47,910 bases of DNA from JBDUDK01 sp040002995 (GCA_040002995.1 JBDUDK010000026.1:1-47910); one strand, 5' to 3'. Positions 25,323 to 33,616 are shown, counted from the stretch's first letter. Numbers and translations are program-made. The notes: generated from the letters alone by a model not told the origin.

Positions 25323-27653
25323 CTAGCGCAATGCCGCCAGAACCCACTGACCTTTGCCCTTCTGTTTCGCGGTGTACATCGCGGCATCGGCGGCACGCAC
25401 CAGCGACTGAGCATCGACGGTCTCGTCGTGGGCCAAAGCGACGCCGACGCTCGCGCCGATCTGGAGATGATGGCCTTCGATGTCGAATGGGCGGCGCAGG
25501 CTGGAAACGAGACGGCCGGCGATTTTCGCGGCAACCAACTCGTCGTCGACCCCTTGGCAGAGCACCGTGAACTCGTCGCCGCCATGGCGCGCGACCACGT
25601 CAGACGGCCGCACGCACATCCGAATCCTCTCGCCCACGGCCACGAGCACCGCGTCGCCGACGTCATGTCCCGCGGTGTCGTTGACCGACTTGAAACCGTC
25701 GAGATCGATGAAGAACGTCGCCAGCAGACCGGGGTTGACGGCGAGGTCGGCGACGGCCTCGGTGAGCTGTTGTATGAAGTGGCGGCGGTTGGGAAGGTCG
25801 GTCAGCGCATCGTGGTTGGCCTGCCGCTCGAGCAGTTCCTGATTGCGCTTTCGCTCGCGGACGTCGCGCACCGCGGCCTGGATCTCGAGCAGCCGTCCCG
25901 TGCGCTCGTCGAAGACGCCCTGGAACGAGGCCTCCGACCAGATCGAAGTGCCGTCCGCGGCTCGGAGTCGAAGCTCGACGCGCTCGGGCACCGCTCTCGA
26001 CGTGAGGACTTCTCCGCACCGCATCAGGAGCTCATGGTCATCGCGTTCGACGTAGCGAAGCAGGTGAGTGCCGACGAGGTCCTCCGCGACGTACCCAAGG
26101 AGAGAGCGCACCACCGGCGAGACATAGCGCAGGTAGCCGTCGACGTCGATGCGGGCGATGAGATCGCTCGAGTTGAGGGCCAACAGACGGAAGCGCTCCT
26201 CGCTCTGGCGAAGTTCGTCCGACCGGCGCCGCAGCTCGAGCGCGTTCGTGAAGAGCTCCGCGACAATGCGCAGGAGGATGACCTGATCCTCGTCGAGGGC
26301 CTGCGCACGAGACGTCGACTCGAACACCAACACACCGGCCAGGTTCGTGAGGGTGCGCATGGGCAGCAACATCGCGGCGCGTACACCCCGAGCAGCCAGG
26401 ACCACGAGTTCGTCCGGTCGGGGCGACTCGGTGCTTTCATCGATCAGTACGAGTTCGTTGTGGGCCAGGCGCAGCAGCCAGCGCGCGGTCACGGTCGACG
26501 GCGCGCGCTCGAGAACCGATGGCTCGACATCGTCGGGGCTCAGCGTCCAGCGGTTGGGAGCATGAAGGCGACCGGTGGCCGGATCGATGCGGATCACGAA
26601 CGCGCGGTCGACATTGAGGAAATTCCCGATCTTGCGCAGCGTCTCATCGATCTTCGCGTCGACCTGCTCAGTACCAAGTTCGAGGAACCCACTCGACGCG
26701 TTGAGAATCAACTTTTCGAGTTCGACCCGGTTGGCCAGTCTCAACTCCGCCCGTTTGCGCGCGTCGACGTCGCGGATGGTGCCCTGCGCTTCGATCCGTT
26801 CCCCGGTAACCGGATCGAAGCGCTGCATCCAGCTCGACTCCACCCACAATGTCGTGCCGTTTCGCCGAGTCACCCGGTGCTCGTGCATCTCGTGCGCGCT
26901 CTGCCGCAAGTGGAGAGAATGCGCTTCTTCGACGGGAACGAACTCGCTCCAATGATGGCCGATCATGTCCGCCGGCTCGTACCCGAAGAGGCGCACCGCG
27001 GCCGGTGATGCGTAGCTGATGAATCCGCCGGGCAGGAGCACCATGATCGTATCGGTCGACTGATTCGCGAGTTGGCGGTGACGTCGCTCGCTCTCGCTGA
27101 GCGCCGTGTTCCGTCGCTTGGCTGCCAGCACGCCGCCGATCGTGCCGGCGAGGACACCGGCGACAGCACCGGTATCCGACCAACCACGCGTCGATCGAGA
27201 CGAGTCGAACACCAGGCAGCCGATTCGGTCGTCTCCCAACGAGAAGGGGATCGCGTAGCTCGCCCTGATTCCTCGAGCCGAAAAGTACCGGCGCTCGCCC
27301 GCCCACTCTGCCGGAAGCTCATCAACATCGGGGATGTCGACCGGCACGAAATGCTCGAACAGCGCGGCGTTGTAGTGGGGCAGCGCCGAGCTGAGCAGCT
27401 CCATGACCGATGGCTCCCGGTCGGTCAGCTCCTCGCTGCGCCACTCGTGCGTGAGCAGTGTCATCGCGCCGTCGGCGCTGAACTCCACCGTGACCACGCG
27501 GTCGAGGTCGAACGCGCGGCCGACCGCGGCGAGAGCGGACACGATGGCAGTGTCAATCGTCTCGAGCGGGGTGCGAACGAGTTCCTCGCAGACCCGTAAG
27601 AGCAGCTCGGCGAGATCGGCCCGAGCACGCTCTTGCTTCCACCGATCGCGCAT
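25323..27653 (-). CDS. GAF-PAS-GAF-PAS-GGDEF diguanylate cyclase
   Basis: 776 aa soluble signalling protein. Predicted order: GAF about 15-180, PAS about 185-300 (FISYASPAAVRLFGYEPADMIG), GAF about 310-475, PAS about 485-605 (YLRYVSPVVRSLLGYVAEDLVG), then GGDEF about 610-775. The active site GGDEF is intact at residues 691-695. The product-inhibition I-site RxxD is present as RPSD, ending five residues before it, so the enzyme should make c-di-GMP with feedback control. No EAL domain and no transmembrane helix are seen. Ligands of the sensor domains are unknown. A PilZ protein, a possible receptor, is encoded 3 kb away. Confidence 0.93.
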   Translation of the reverse strand: MRDRWKQERARADLAELLLRVCEELVRTPLETIDTAIVSALAAVGRAFDLDRVVTVEFSADGAMTLLTHEWRSEELTDREPSVMELLSSALPHYNAALFEHFVPVDIPDVDELPAEWAGERRYFSARGIRASYAIPFSLGDDRIGCLVFDSSRSTRGWSDTGAVAGVLAGTIGGVLAAKRRNTALSESERRHRQLANQSTDTIMVLLPGGFISYASPAAVRLFGYEPADMIGHHWSEFVPVEEAHSLHLRQSAHEMHEHRVTRRNGTTLWVESSWMQRFDPVTGERIEAQGTIRDVDARKRAELRLANRVELEKLILNASSGFLELGTEQVDAKIDETLRKIGNFLNVDRAFVIRIDPATGRLHAPNRWTLSPDDVEPSVLERAPSTVTARWLLRLAHNELVLIDESTESPRPDELVVLAARGVRAAMLLPMRTLTNLAGVLVFESTSRAQALDEDQVILLRIVAELFTNALELRRRSDELRQSEERFRLLALNSSDLIARIDVDGYLRYVSPVVRSLLGYVAEDLVGTHLLRYVERDDHELLMRCGEVLTSRAVPERVELRLRAADGTSIWSEASFQGVFDERTGRLLEIQAAVRDVRERKRNQELLERQANHDALTDLPNRRHFIQQLTEAVADLAVNPGLLATFFIDLDGFKSVNDTAGHDVGDAVLVAVGERIRMCVRPSDVVARHGGDEFTVLCQGVDDELVAAKIAGRLVSSLRRPFDIEGHHLQIGASVGVALAHDETVDAQSLVRAADAAMYTAKQKGKGQWVLAALR

Positions 27654-27702
27654 GGGTGTCTATCGGCGCTCACCCGCCACCGCTGAGCAGAATCGGCGCC
27701 GC

Positions 27703-27708
27703 TACGGT
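27703..27708 (+). promoter_or_regulatory. -10 element of a near-leaderless transcript (hydrolase)
   Basis: TACGGT with an eight-base gap to the ATG at 27717, in the 63-bp region divergent from the GGDEF gene. Confidence 0.45.
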
Positions 27709-27716
27709 CACCGACG

Positions 27717-28406
27717 ATGACCAACTCGGGCCCGGCCGCCCCCACTCCCCTCGAGCTCCTCGGCGTACTGGCCAGTCAGGACGTCGCGATCACGCCGTCG
27801 CTACGCCATCTCGAGTTCTACTGCCCAGGCGGCCTGCTCACGATGCTGTGGCACGGCGAGCCCGACGCCAGAGGCGCCGTGATCGCGCTCGGCGGGGCGA
27901 TGGGCGGCCTTCTCGGGCCCGCGGGCGGTCTTTACCACGACCTCGGCGTAGAGCTCGCGGCCACCCTTGGCCTCGGCACGATCCGGGTCAGCTACCGGGC
28001 GGCGAACGATCTCGATTCGTGTTGTGTTGACGCCGCCGCCGCCGTGCAGCTCGCCATCGGGAACGGCGCAGAACGTGTCGTGCTGCTCGGGCATTCGTTC
28101 GGTGGCGCCGTCGCGGTGCGTGTCGGCGTCGCGTTGCCCGACATGGTGGCCGGCGTCGTTACGTTCGCGACACAGTCGGCGGGCTGCGAGGTGGCCGCCG
28201 GGTTGGCGGGACGGCCGTTCCTTCTCTTCCACGGCGAGCGCGACGAGATCCTGCCCATGATGGCGAGCGAGGTCGTGCGCGAGATAGCGGGCACCGGAGA
28301 GCTTGTCATCTGCCCGAACGACGGCCACCTCTTCAGTCGCTCACGCGAGATCTTGTGGGAGCGCATGCTCGAGTGGATCCCCGAAGTACTCGCCGTTTCC
28401 AGCTGA
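27717..28406 (+). CDS. Alpha/beta hydrolase, dienelactone-hydrolase-like
   Basis: 229 aa. Nucleophile elbow GHSFGG, acid in HGERDEILP and His in NDGHLFS are placed as in small alpha/beta hydrolases. The N-terminal half (LEFYCPGGLLTMLWHGEP) does not match a specific enzyme family known to me. The ppa gene follows in the same direction after 19 bp. Substrate unknown. Confidence 0.83.
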   Translation: MTNSGPAAPTPLELLGVLASQDVAITPSLRHLEFYCPGGLLTMLWHGEPDARGAVIALGGAMGGLLGPAGGLYHDLGVELAATLGLGTIRVSYRAANDLDSCCVDAAAAVQLAIGNGAERVVLLGHSFGGAVAVRVGVALPDMVAGVVTFATQSAGCEVAAGLAGRPFLLFHGERDEILPMMASEVVREIAGTGELVICPNDGHLFSRSREILWERMLEWIPEVLAVSS

Positions 28407-28425
28407 TGGCAGGCAAGATGACGCC

Positions 28426-28929
28426 ATGGCGAGAACTCCGCGCGAGGGCAGCATCCACGTGGTCATCGAGATCCCGCGCGGCAGCCGCAACAAGTACGAG
28501 ATCGACCACTCGACCGGCGTCGTCTTCCTCGATCGGCGTCTCTTCTCCGCGACCGTGTATCCGGCCGACTACGGCTTTATCCCCGACACCCTCGGCGAGG
28601 ACGGTGATCCGCTCGACGCGCTCGTCCTTCTCGAGGACCCGACGTTTCCCGGCGTGTGGGTCGAAGCCAAGCCGGTAGGCGTTCTCTGGATGCAAGACGA
28701 GGCCGGAGCCGACGCCAAGGTGATCTGTGTTCCGCCCACCGAGCCACGGTGGAAGGACGTCGACGATTTGCACGATCTGCCCGAGGAGTTGCTCGCGGAG
28801 ATCAAGCATTTCTTCGACGTGTACAAGATGCTCGAGCCCGGCAAGGAGTCGTCGACGGAGGGATTCGAAGGGCGCGACGCGGCCTGGCGCGAGATCGAAG
28901 CCGCCCGCGCCCGCTACGTCCCTTCCTGA
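28426..28929 (+). CDS. ppa: Inorganic pyrophosphatase, family I
   Basis: Hydrolyses pyrophosphate released by biosynthesis, pulling reactions such as nucleotide and tRNA charging forward. 167 aa. Signature VVIEIPRGSRNKYEID, YPADYGFIPDTLGEDGDPLD with the metal-binding Asp cluster, and KHFFDVYKMLEPGK are diagnostic. The ATG is chosen as the first start after the hydrolase that gives the family N-terminus. The box CAAGAT six bases upstream could be a weak -10. Confidence 0.96.
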   Translation: MARTPREGSIHVVIEIPRGSRNKYEIDHSTGVVFLDRRLFSATVYPADYGFIPDTLGEDGDPLDALVLLEDPTFPGVWVEAKPVGVLWMQDEAGADAKVICVPPTEPRWKDVDDLHDLPEELLAEIKHFFDVYKMLEPGKESSTEGFEGRDAAWREIEAARARYVPS

Positions 28930-28949
28930 CCGTGTGCCAAAGTCGTGGC

Positions 28950-29852
28950 GTGTTTCGGCGGGTGATCTCCTACCTCATCTGGCCGGCCGTCATCGCCGGA
29001 TCACTGCTCGCCTCGTACTGGGGCTTTCATGCCGGCCTTTCCACGGGTCTCTGGGCGTTTGTGGTGTCGGCGGGCAACGTCATCCTGATCGTCGTGCTCG
29101 AGCGCCTAGGGCCGCGCCGGCATGGTGTCGACCTGTTTCGCGACATGCAGCTGCCCAAGGACATCGGACACGGCATCCTCGTCGCGGGTTTCGGGCGACC
29201 GCTGGCCGGACCGTTGTCGGTTACGGCGATCGCCGCGCTCGGGGCTCTCGATCCGTTCACCGTCAACGCGCCGCATTGGCCGGTGCACTGGGCGATGCCG
29301 GCGCAGGTAGTGCTCTGCCTGTTTATCTGGAGCTTCGCGAGCTACTGGACGCATCGCGCGTTCCATCGCATCGGGCGGCTCTGGTGGTTCCATGCCGTGC
29401 ACCACGACGCACGCGAGATGCACGTCCTGAAGGGGAACCGGATCCATTTCGCGGAAGACCTCATCCGGCAGTTCTGGATGCTCCTGCCGCTGCACATGTT
29501 GGGCGTCCCGACGATGGTGCTGGTGTGGATGTCGTTGTGGAACAACTTCGAGGGGGCCCTCGCCCACTCCAACGTCGACCAGCGTTTTCCGTCGTTCGCC
29601 CACTGGGTGTTGCCCACGCCGCAAAACCACGTCGTCCATCATGCGATGGCCCGTGAACTGCAGGACTCGAACTTCGGCGGCGTAACACCGTTGTGGGACA
29701 TCTTGTTCGGCACGTACCGCCACCCGGTGGCCAACCCCGTCACTGCGCTGGGCATCGAGGCGAGCCCAGTACCCGAGGGCTTCTTCGCCCAGCTCATCTT
29801 CCCGCTCACGCCACCGCAGGTCGCCGTTTTGGAGGGCGTCTCGGGGCCGTAG
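28950..29852 (+). CDS. Sterol desaturase / fatty acid hydroxylase superfamily protein
   Basis: About 300 aa integral membrane di-iron protein. Hydrophobic helices include VISYLIWPAVIAGSLLASYW, and VILIVV is within another. The histidine clusters are HRAFH (HX3H), HAVHHD (HX2HH) and NHVVHHAM, the expected di-iron ligands. Substrate could be a fatty acid, carotenoid or sterol-like lipid. The start is uncertain: the GTG at 28950 is six bases after CAAAGT, and an in-frame GTG at 28932 is the alternative. The stop codon TAG is also the first half of the next gene's -10 box. Confidence 0.86.
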   Translation: MFRRVISYLIWPAVIAGSLLASYWGFHAGLSTGLWAFVVSAGNVILIVVLERLGPRRHGVDLFRDMQLPKDIGHGILVAGFGRPLAGPLSVTAIAALGALDPFTVNAPHWPVHWAMPAQVVLCLFIWSFASYWTHRAFHRIGRLWWFHAVHHDAREMHVLKGNRIHFAEDLIRQFWMLLPLHMLGVPTMVLVWMSLWNNFEGALAHSNVDQRFPSFAHWVLPTPQNHVVHHAMARELQDSNFGGVTPLWDILFGTYRHPVANPVTALGIEASPVPEGFFAQLIFPLTPPQVAVLEGVSGP

Positions 29853-29855
29853 CGT
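29850..29855 (+). promoter_or_regulatory. -10 element overlapping the desaturase stop codon
   Basis: TAGCGT, six bases before the ATG at 29862. Its TAG is the stop codon of the preceding gene, the same arrangement as at 7875-7880. Confidence 0.5.
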
Positions 29856-29861
29856 GTCGAC

Positions 29862-30074
29862 ATGTGTCGAAGCATCAAGACCCTCCGAGGAACCGACCCC
29901 ACCAATGATGAGGTCGAGGCCGCCGCGCTCCAGTTCGTGCGCAAGGTGAGTGGCTTCCGAGTGCCGTCGCGTGCGAACGAGGCCGTCTTCAACGAAACCG
30001 TCGCCGAAATTACGGCGATCGCTTCGCACCTCTTGGAGTCGCTCGTCGTTCCCGCCCGGGCCCGACCGGCGTAG
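29862..30074 (+). CDS. DUF2277 domain-containing protein
   Basis: 70 aa, starting MCRSIKTLRGTDPTNDEVEA, the typical N-terminus of the small DUF2277 family found in actinobacteria and other bacteria. It is predicted to be all-helical and has no known biochemical role. The leaderless start is fixed by the TAGCGT box. Two hairpins follow the stop codon. Confidence 0.85.
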   Translation: MCRSIKTLRGTDPTNDEVEAAALQFVRKVSGFRVPSRANEAVFNETVAEITAIASHLLESLVVPARARPA

Positions 30075-30080
30075 CGCCGG
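30066..30080 (+). terminator. Inverted repeat at the end of the DUF2277 gene
   Basis: CCGGCG/CGCCGG stem with a three-base loop spanning the stop codon, followed at once by a second stem GCTCAA/TTGAGC. No T-tract. Possible 3'-end structure. Confidence 0.35.
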
Positions 30081-30099
30081 CTCAACTTCCTGTTTGAGC

Positions 30100-30264
30100 T
30101 GACGGAGGCTGCGTGCCCAGAGTGGGCCCGCAGACAGGGGCCAGCCCCGTAGCGGTGCGCAACGTTCCCGTCCACACTGTCGCGAACTGCGAGTAGAGCG
30201 GACTCACGTGAGAGAGGCGTGGACAAGATGGCTCCACGCCGCCTTGATTGGCGGCGTGCTTTTC
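30100..30264 (+). ncRNA. Candidate structured RNA / leader upstream of the PilZ gene
   Basis: This 265-bp gap (30075-30339) has several strong stems. A ten-base-pair hairpin with one mismatch covers 30109-30133 (CTGCG..GCCCA/TGGGC..CGCAG). GACAG at 30133-30137 can pair with CTGTC at 30177-30181. The palindrome CTCACGTGAG lies at 30203-30212. GCGTGG (30217-30222) can pair with CCACGC (30234-30239), but the latter is also the 5' arm of the terminator-like hairpin at 30235-30258. I do not recognise a known riboswitch class. A 32-aa ORF overlaps its 3' part, so a coding explanation competes. Confidence 0.3.
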
Positions 30265-30306
30265 GGCATTGCCATGGCTTGTGCCTGGCACATACTCACG
30301 CACTAG
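30208..30306 (+). CDS. Possible 32-aa membrane peptide
   Basis: GTG-started frame encoding REAWTRWLHAALIGGVLFG and then a short segment ending HILTH. It has one hydrophobic helix with a basic N-side. No clear ribosome site or -10 at the usual distance is seen. The same bases form strong hairpins, so this may be an RNA element and not a gene. Confidence 0.3.
   Translation: MREAWTRWLHAALIGGVLFGIAMACAWHILTH
30235..30263 (+). terminator. Terminator-like hairpin, possible attenuator before the PilZ gene
   Basis: Perfect nine-base-pair stem CACGCCGCC/GGCGGCGTG with loop TTGATT, followed by CTTTTC. It lies about 75 bp before the PilZ start codon, and an upstream segment can form a mutually exclusive stem. 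Confidence 0.4.
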
Positions 30307-30339
30307 AGCACGGCCGATAAACCGGGATGGAGAAGTCTG

Positions 30340-30741
30340 ATGGAAACAGGAACTGAGTGGCGAGGCACTTGCTTCGGTGAGCGCCGCATCGGCGAGCGCT
30401 TCCAGACGCACGAGCCGCGCATGGGCTGGCGCGTCTGGTCGGGCAACGCCCGCCGCGATGAGCGCCGTCGCAAGCCCCTGCCGGATTGCCAGTTCCTCGA
30501 AGTGTCCATCACGGGCGCTCGACTCCTGGTCCCCGAGACGCAGGAACTGCGCGTGGGCTCGCAGATGGTGCTCGACTACGACGGCGAGTCGACAAGGGTG
30601 AAGATCCGCCGGGTCGAGGCGTACAACAACGCGTTCGGCGTCTACGGCGTTTCGTTCATCGAGCTCGGCCCGCGCCTCAAGCAGGTCGTCTACGCCGCCG
30701 ACACCACACGCTCGCGGCGCCACGAAAAGGTCGCGCACTAG
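30340..30741 (+). CDS. PilZ domain protein (putative c-di-GMP receptor)
   Basis: 133 aa. The N-terminal 35 residues are unassigned. The PilZ motif RxxxR is present (RRDERRR, residues 38-44), and the second motif, usually [DN]xSxxG, reads EVSITG at residues 54-59, so the acidic/amide position is Glu. VGSQMVLDYDG and FGVYGVSFIEL fit the beta-barrel. It is probably an effector for the GGDEF enzyme nearby. GGAGAAG a few bases before the ATG is a good ribosome site, unlike the leaderless genes. Confidence 0.85.
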   Translation: METGTEWRGTCFGERRIGERFQTHEPRMGWRVWSGNARRDERRRKPLPDCQFLEVSITGARLLVPETQELRVGSQMVLDYDGESTRVKIRRVEAYNNAFGVYGVSFIELGPRLKQVVYAADTTRSRRHEKVAH

Positions 30742-30798
30742 AAAGCCGGACCCAGCGCTTCCCGACCGCCAGACGTTTTGTTTCGGCGACCGGGGGCG

Positions 30799-33108
30799 TC
30801 ACTCGTCTCGGAGGAGCTGGGCGGCGGGGAGGAGGCGGGCGCGGCGGGCGGGCAGGAGCGCCGCGAGGTTGGCCACCGCGAGAAAGCCGGCCATGACAGC
30901 GGCCACGAGCGCGATGGGCACGACCGGGTCGGGCAGTGCTCCGATCCGATTGGCGAACGCCCGAAACACACTGGCACCAGCGAGCAGCCCGATGGGCACT
31001 CCCAGGATGAGTGGCGCGGCGATGAGCACTGAGGCCTGCCAGTGCACCGCGCGCTCGATCCAGCGCCCGTCGGCGCCGAGTGCGCGCAGGACGGCCAGCT
31101 CGCGGCGGCGACGTTGTATGGAGACGATGAGCGCGTGGACCATCGTCAGCACCACGAGCGCGGCGAGAACAATGGCGAGCACTCCGGGAATGCCACGGAC
31201 GCGGCGGAAGTTGACGATCGCGGGCGGTGTGTCCTCCACTCCGGCGGGCTGGCCGAGGATGCTGGTGGCGAGGCGTTCACCCGTGTTCGCCGGAGCGCCG
31301 GACCGCACGAGGACCGCAATGGCCCGGTCTGGCTCTGCCTCGAGGCGCGCCAGTCCGTCGGCGGTCGCCACCCCGCCTTCCCCGACGCCGGAGATAGCCG
31401 CGAGCCCTGGGACCACAGCGAGGCCGACGACGCGGTAGCTGCCGCGCCCTGCTGACCCTTCGAGGGTCAGGTTGTCGCCGAGCTTGAGGTGAAGCTGGCG
31501 CGCGGTGACGCGTCCCATTGAAATCTCATCGGGTCCCGACGGCAGGCGCCCGCTGAGGACGCGCGGGGCCAGCTCGCCCTTCACGTGCTCCACTCCGATG
31601 AGCCCGATTGTTTTCTCTCCCGCCCGTACTTGTGCACCGCTGATCACCATCAGCCCGTCGACATCGGCGTCCTCTTGGAACGCGGTCAACATGTCGGCCG
31701 CACCCGCTTCGGAGTTCGGCGAGGCAAGGAACGTGAAGTTGCTCCCAAATCGGGCGTGGTCGCTCACGAGGCGGTCGAGGCTCACGGCAAAGGTGATGGC
31801 GCCGACGACGCCTGCCACCAGAAGGGCCAGGCCCCCGAAGCGACCGATCGTCGACGTGCCCGCGCCGCCCTCAGAACCGCTGAGCGCGAAGCGGATGCCG
31901 GTCGCGGCCGTGGGGCTGGGCGCGCCCCTCGCGATCCTCTCTCCCGCGAACCACGGTCGGCCGGCCGGACGGCGGTGAGCGACCAGTAACGCCAAGCCCA
32001 CCCAGACCATGAGGCCGACGAGCAACAAGACCGCCCCAGCTGCGAGGACAGCGAAATCGGCGCGGAGCCCAGGGTTCGGCTCTATCGAACGGGCAAACCC
32101 CGCGGGAAAGACGCCAGACGCCAGGACGGCGACGACCGTACCTAACGCGATGCCGGCGACTGCGGGAACCATGGCGCGACTCATCGTCTCGGCAGCCAAC
32201 TCACTGCTAGTGAAGCCGAGAGCCTTCAGCGCTTGGCGTTCGGTCTCGGCAAGTCGAGCGTGCCGGGACAGCAGCTGCCCGAGCGCCACCACGCCCGCAA
32301 CCGCCGCGACCACGGCGAGCAACCAGATCCCACGCGCGAGGCCGTCGACGGCGTTGCGTATCGGAGGACTAATAACACTGCCCGCGTCGAGGTTGAGCGC
32401 GCTGCCATCGGGGAGACCGTCGAGCTCCGACCGAAGTTTGGTGAGCGTCGTGCCGGAATCGAGGCGGACGTTGATGAGTGTCTCGCCTCCCAGGACCTCA
32501 TCGAACAGCGCCCCGGAGAAGATGACGGTGGTGTAATCACTCTCGAGTGTCTCAGGTGAGTCGATGATGCCGACCAGCACGCCATCCACCGACGGGCCCG
32601 CGGGGTTGTCGACCCCGAACCTGCCCCCCTCGACCTGATCCTGCGTCCAGCTCACCAGCTTGTAGTGATCACCCAGCCGGCTTTGGTGCTGCCTGACGAA
32701 GCCTCGGTCGGCGACAAACTCGCGAAGATTGGCGGGGTCAGCAACCCGTCCGGCAACCAAACGCGATGTCGACAAGCGCGAGCCGGCGAACGCGACGTTG
32801 GAAAACGCTGACTCATGCTGCGGATCCCTCACGGACGCGAACATGAACGTGATGGCGTCCAGCGACCGGACACCCGGCAGCGCGGCGACTTCGTCCGTGC
32901 GGGGTTGACCGAACGGTTCGGTCACCGTGGCATCTATCTCACCGCCTACGGCAGCGGTGAACGCGTCGGGCGCGCGGGCGGTGCGCTGCGCGCCCGCGGC
33001 GAGCGTGAGCACCAGGCCGCTGACGACGGCAATGAGACCCGCGACGACAGCCGTCGACAGCCAGCGCCGTTCCAGCGAACGGCGCAGTCTGAACAGCACT
33101 GCCCTCAC
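30799..33108 (-). CDS. FtsX-like ABC transporter permease
   Basis: 769 aa, two FtsX-type halves. An N-terminal helix (about 18-40) precedes a large extracytoplasmic domain. Three helices follow around 260-380 (IWLLAVVAAVAGVVALG), then a hydrophobic segment near 430-450, a second periplasmic-type domain, and three C-terminal helices (LAIVLAALVVLTMVHALIVS). The cytoplasmic coupling segment RRRRELAVLRALGADGRW is typical of MacB/LolE-type permeases. No ATPase gene is adjacent or elsewhere in the window. The start is GTG. It converges with the PilZ gene, leaving 57 bp with no clear terminator. Confidence 0.88.
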   Translation of the reverse strand: MRAVLFRLRRSLERRWLSTAVVAGLIAVVSGLVLTLAAGAQRTARAPDAFTAAVGGEIDATVTEPFGQPRTDEVAALPGVRSLDAITFMFASVRDPQHESAFSNVAFAGSRLSTSRLVAGRVADPANLREFVADRGFVRQHQSRLGDHYKLVSWTQDQVEGGRFGVDNPAGPSVDGVLVGIIDSPETLESDYTTVIFSGALFDEVLGGETLINVRLDSGTTLTKLRSELDGLPDGSALNLDAGSVISPPIRNAVDGLARGIWLLAVVAAVAGVVALGQLLSRHARLAETERQALKALGFTSSELAAETMSRAMVPAVAGIALGTVVAVLASGVFPAGFARSIEPNPGLRADFAVLAAGAVLLLVGLMVWVGLALLVAHRRPAGRPWFAGERIARGAPSPTAATGIRFALSGSEGGAGTSTIGRFGGLALLVAGVVGAITFAVSLDRLVSDHARFGSNFTFLASPNSEAGAADMLTAFQEDADVDGLMVISGAQVRAGEKTIGLIGVEHVKGELAPRVLSGRLPSGPDEISMGRVTARQLHLKLGDNLTLEGSAGRGSYRVVGLAVVPGLAAISGVGEGGVATADGLARLEAEPDRAIAVLVRSGAPANTGERLATSILGQPAGVEDTPPAIVNFRRVRGIPGVLAIVLAALVVLTMVHALIVSIQRRRRELAVLRALGADGRWIERAVHWQASVLIAAPLILGVPIGLLAGASVFRAFANRIGALPDPVVPIALVAAVMAGFLAVANLAALLPARRARLLPAAQLLRDE

Positions 33109-33201
33109 CCCGTCATTGAGCCCGCTACCGGCCCCACCGTCCAGTGCGCTGACCGACCGGAAGAGGGGGTGCTACCACCACGGCTCTTGAATCCCGCGAC
33201 G

Positions 33202-33489
33202 TCAGCTGACGACCTCGGAGATCTGTATGACCGGGGCGATGTTGGTGTAGTTCGCCACGTCCGCCATGATCTCGCCCATCTTCGGGCTGCCCATCGCGGT
33301 CTGCAGCTTGTCCATCGAGTCGAAATAGAAGTGAACGCCGGCCACGTTCGGCCCGTCGATGCCCTTGTCGATCTCGGTATTCGTGGGGCTGAAGGTGCTG
33401 TTGCACATCGGCACGTGCTTTGCCGCGTAGTAGTCGTGGTCGAAGGTGGTGCCGTCGCCACTCGGATAGGACACGCTCAGTTTGATCAT
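33202..33489 (-). CDS. EthD-family protein
   Basis: 95 aa ferredoxin-like alpha/beta barrel protein, MIKLSVSYPSGDGTTFDHDY followed by YAAKHVPMCN, the usual EthD N-terminus. Members bind or modify small aromatic or ether-derived compounds, but many have no known activity and no partner gene is nearby. The ATG is set by TACCCT seven bases upstream; a longer in-frame start nine codons earlier is less likely. The 93-bp gap to the permease holds no gene. Confidence 0.83.
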   Translation of the reverse strand: MIKLSVSYPSGDGTTFDHDYYAAKHVPMCNSTFSPTNTEIDKGIDGPNVAGVHFYFDSMDKLQTAMGSPKMGEIMADVANYTNIAPVIQISEVVS

Positions 33490-33496
33490 GGCGCGA

Positions 33497-33502
33497 AGGG
33501 TA
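33497..33502 (-). promoter_or_regulatory. -10 element of a leaderless transcript (EthD-like)
   Basis: Minus-strand TACCCT with a seven-base gap to the ATG at 33489. Confidence 0.5.
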
Positions 33503-33530
33503 TGGCGCGGGCGCATCGGTAAAGAAAATG

Positions 33531-33606
33531 TGGAGCCCAGAGAGGGAGTCGAACCCTCGACCTACGCATTACGAGTGCGTTGCTCTACCGACTGAGCTAT
33601 CTGGGC
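33531..33606 (-). tRNA. tRNA-Thr (anticodon CGU)
   Basis: 76 nt including an encoded CCA end. Acceptor stem GCCCAGA/TCTGGGC is perfect, the discriminator is U, the D-loop has AGTCGGTAGA, and the T-loop is GGTTCGACTCC. The anticodon loop CTCGTAA gives CGU, reading ACG. A TAACGT box at 33617-33622 on the minus strand could be its -10. Confidence 0.97.
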
Positions 33607-33616
33607 ACGGGGGACG

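Noticed and set aside
25428..27008. 526-aa plus-strand frame
   Set aside because: Antisense to the GGDEF protein, which has an intact active site.
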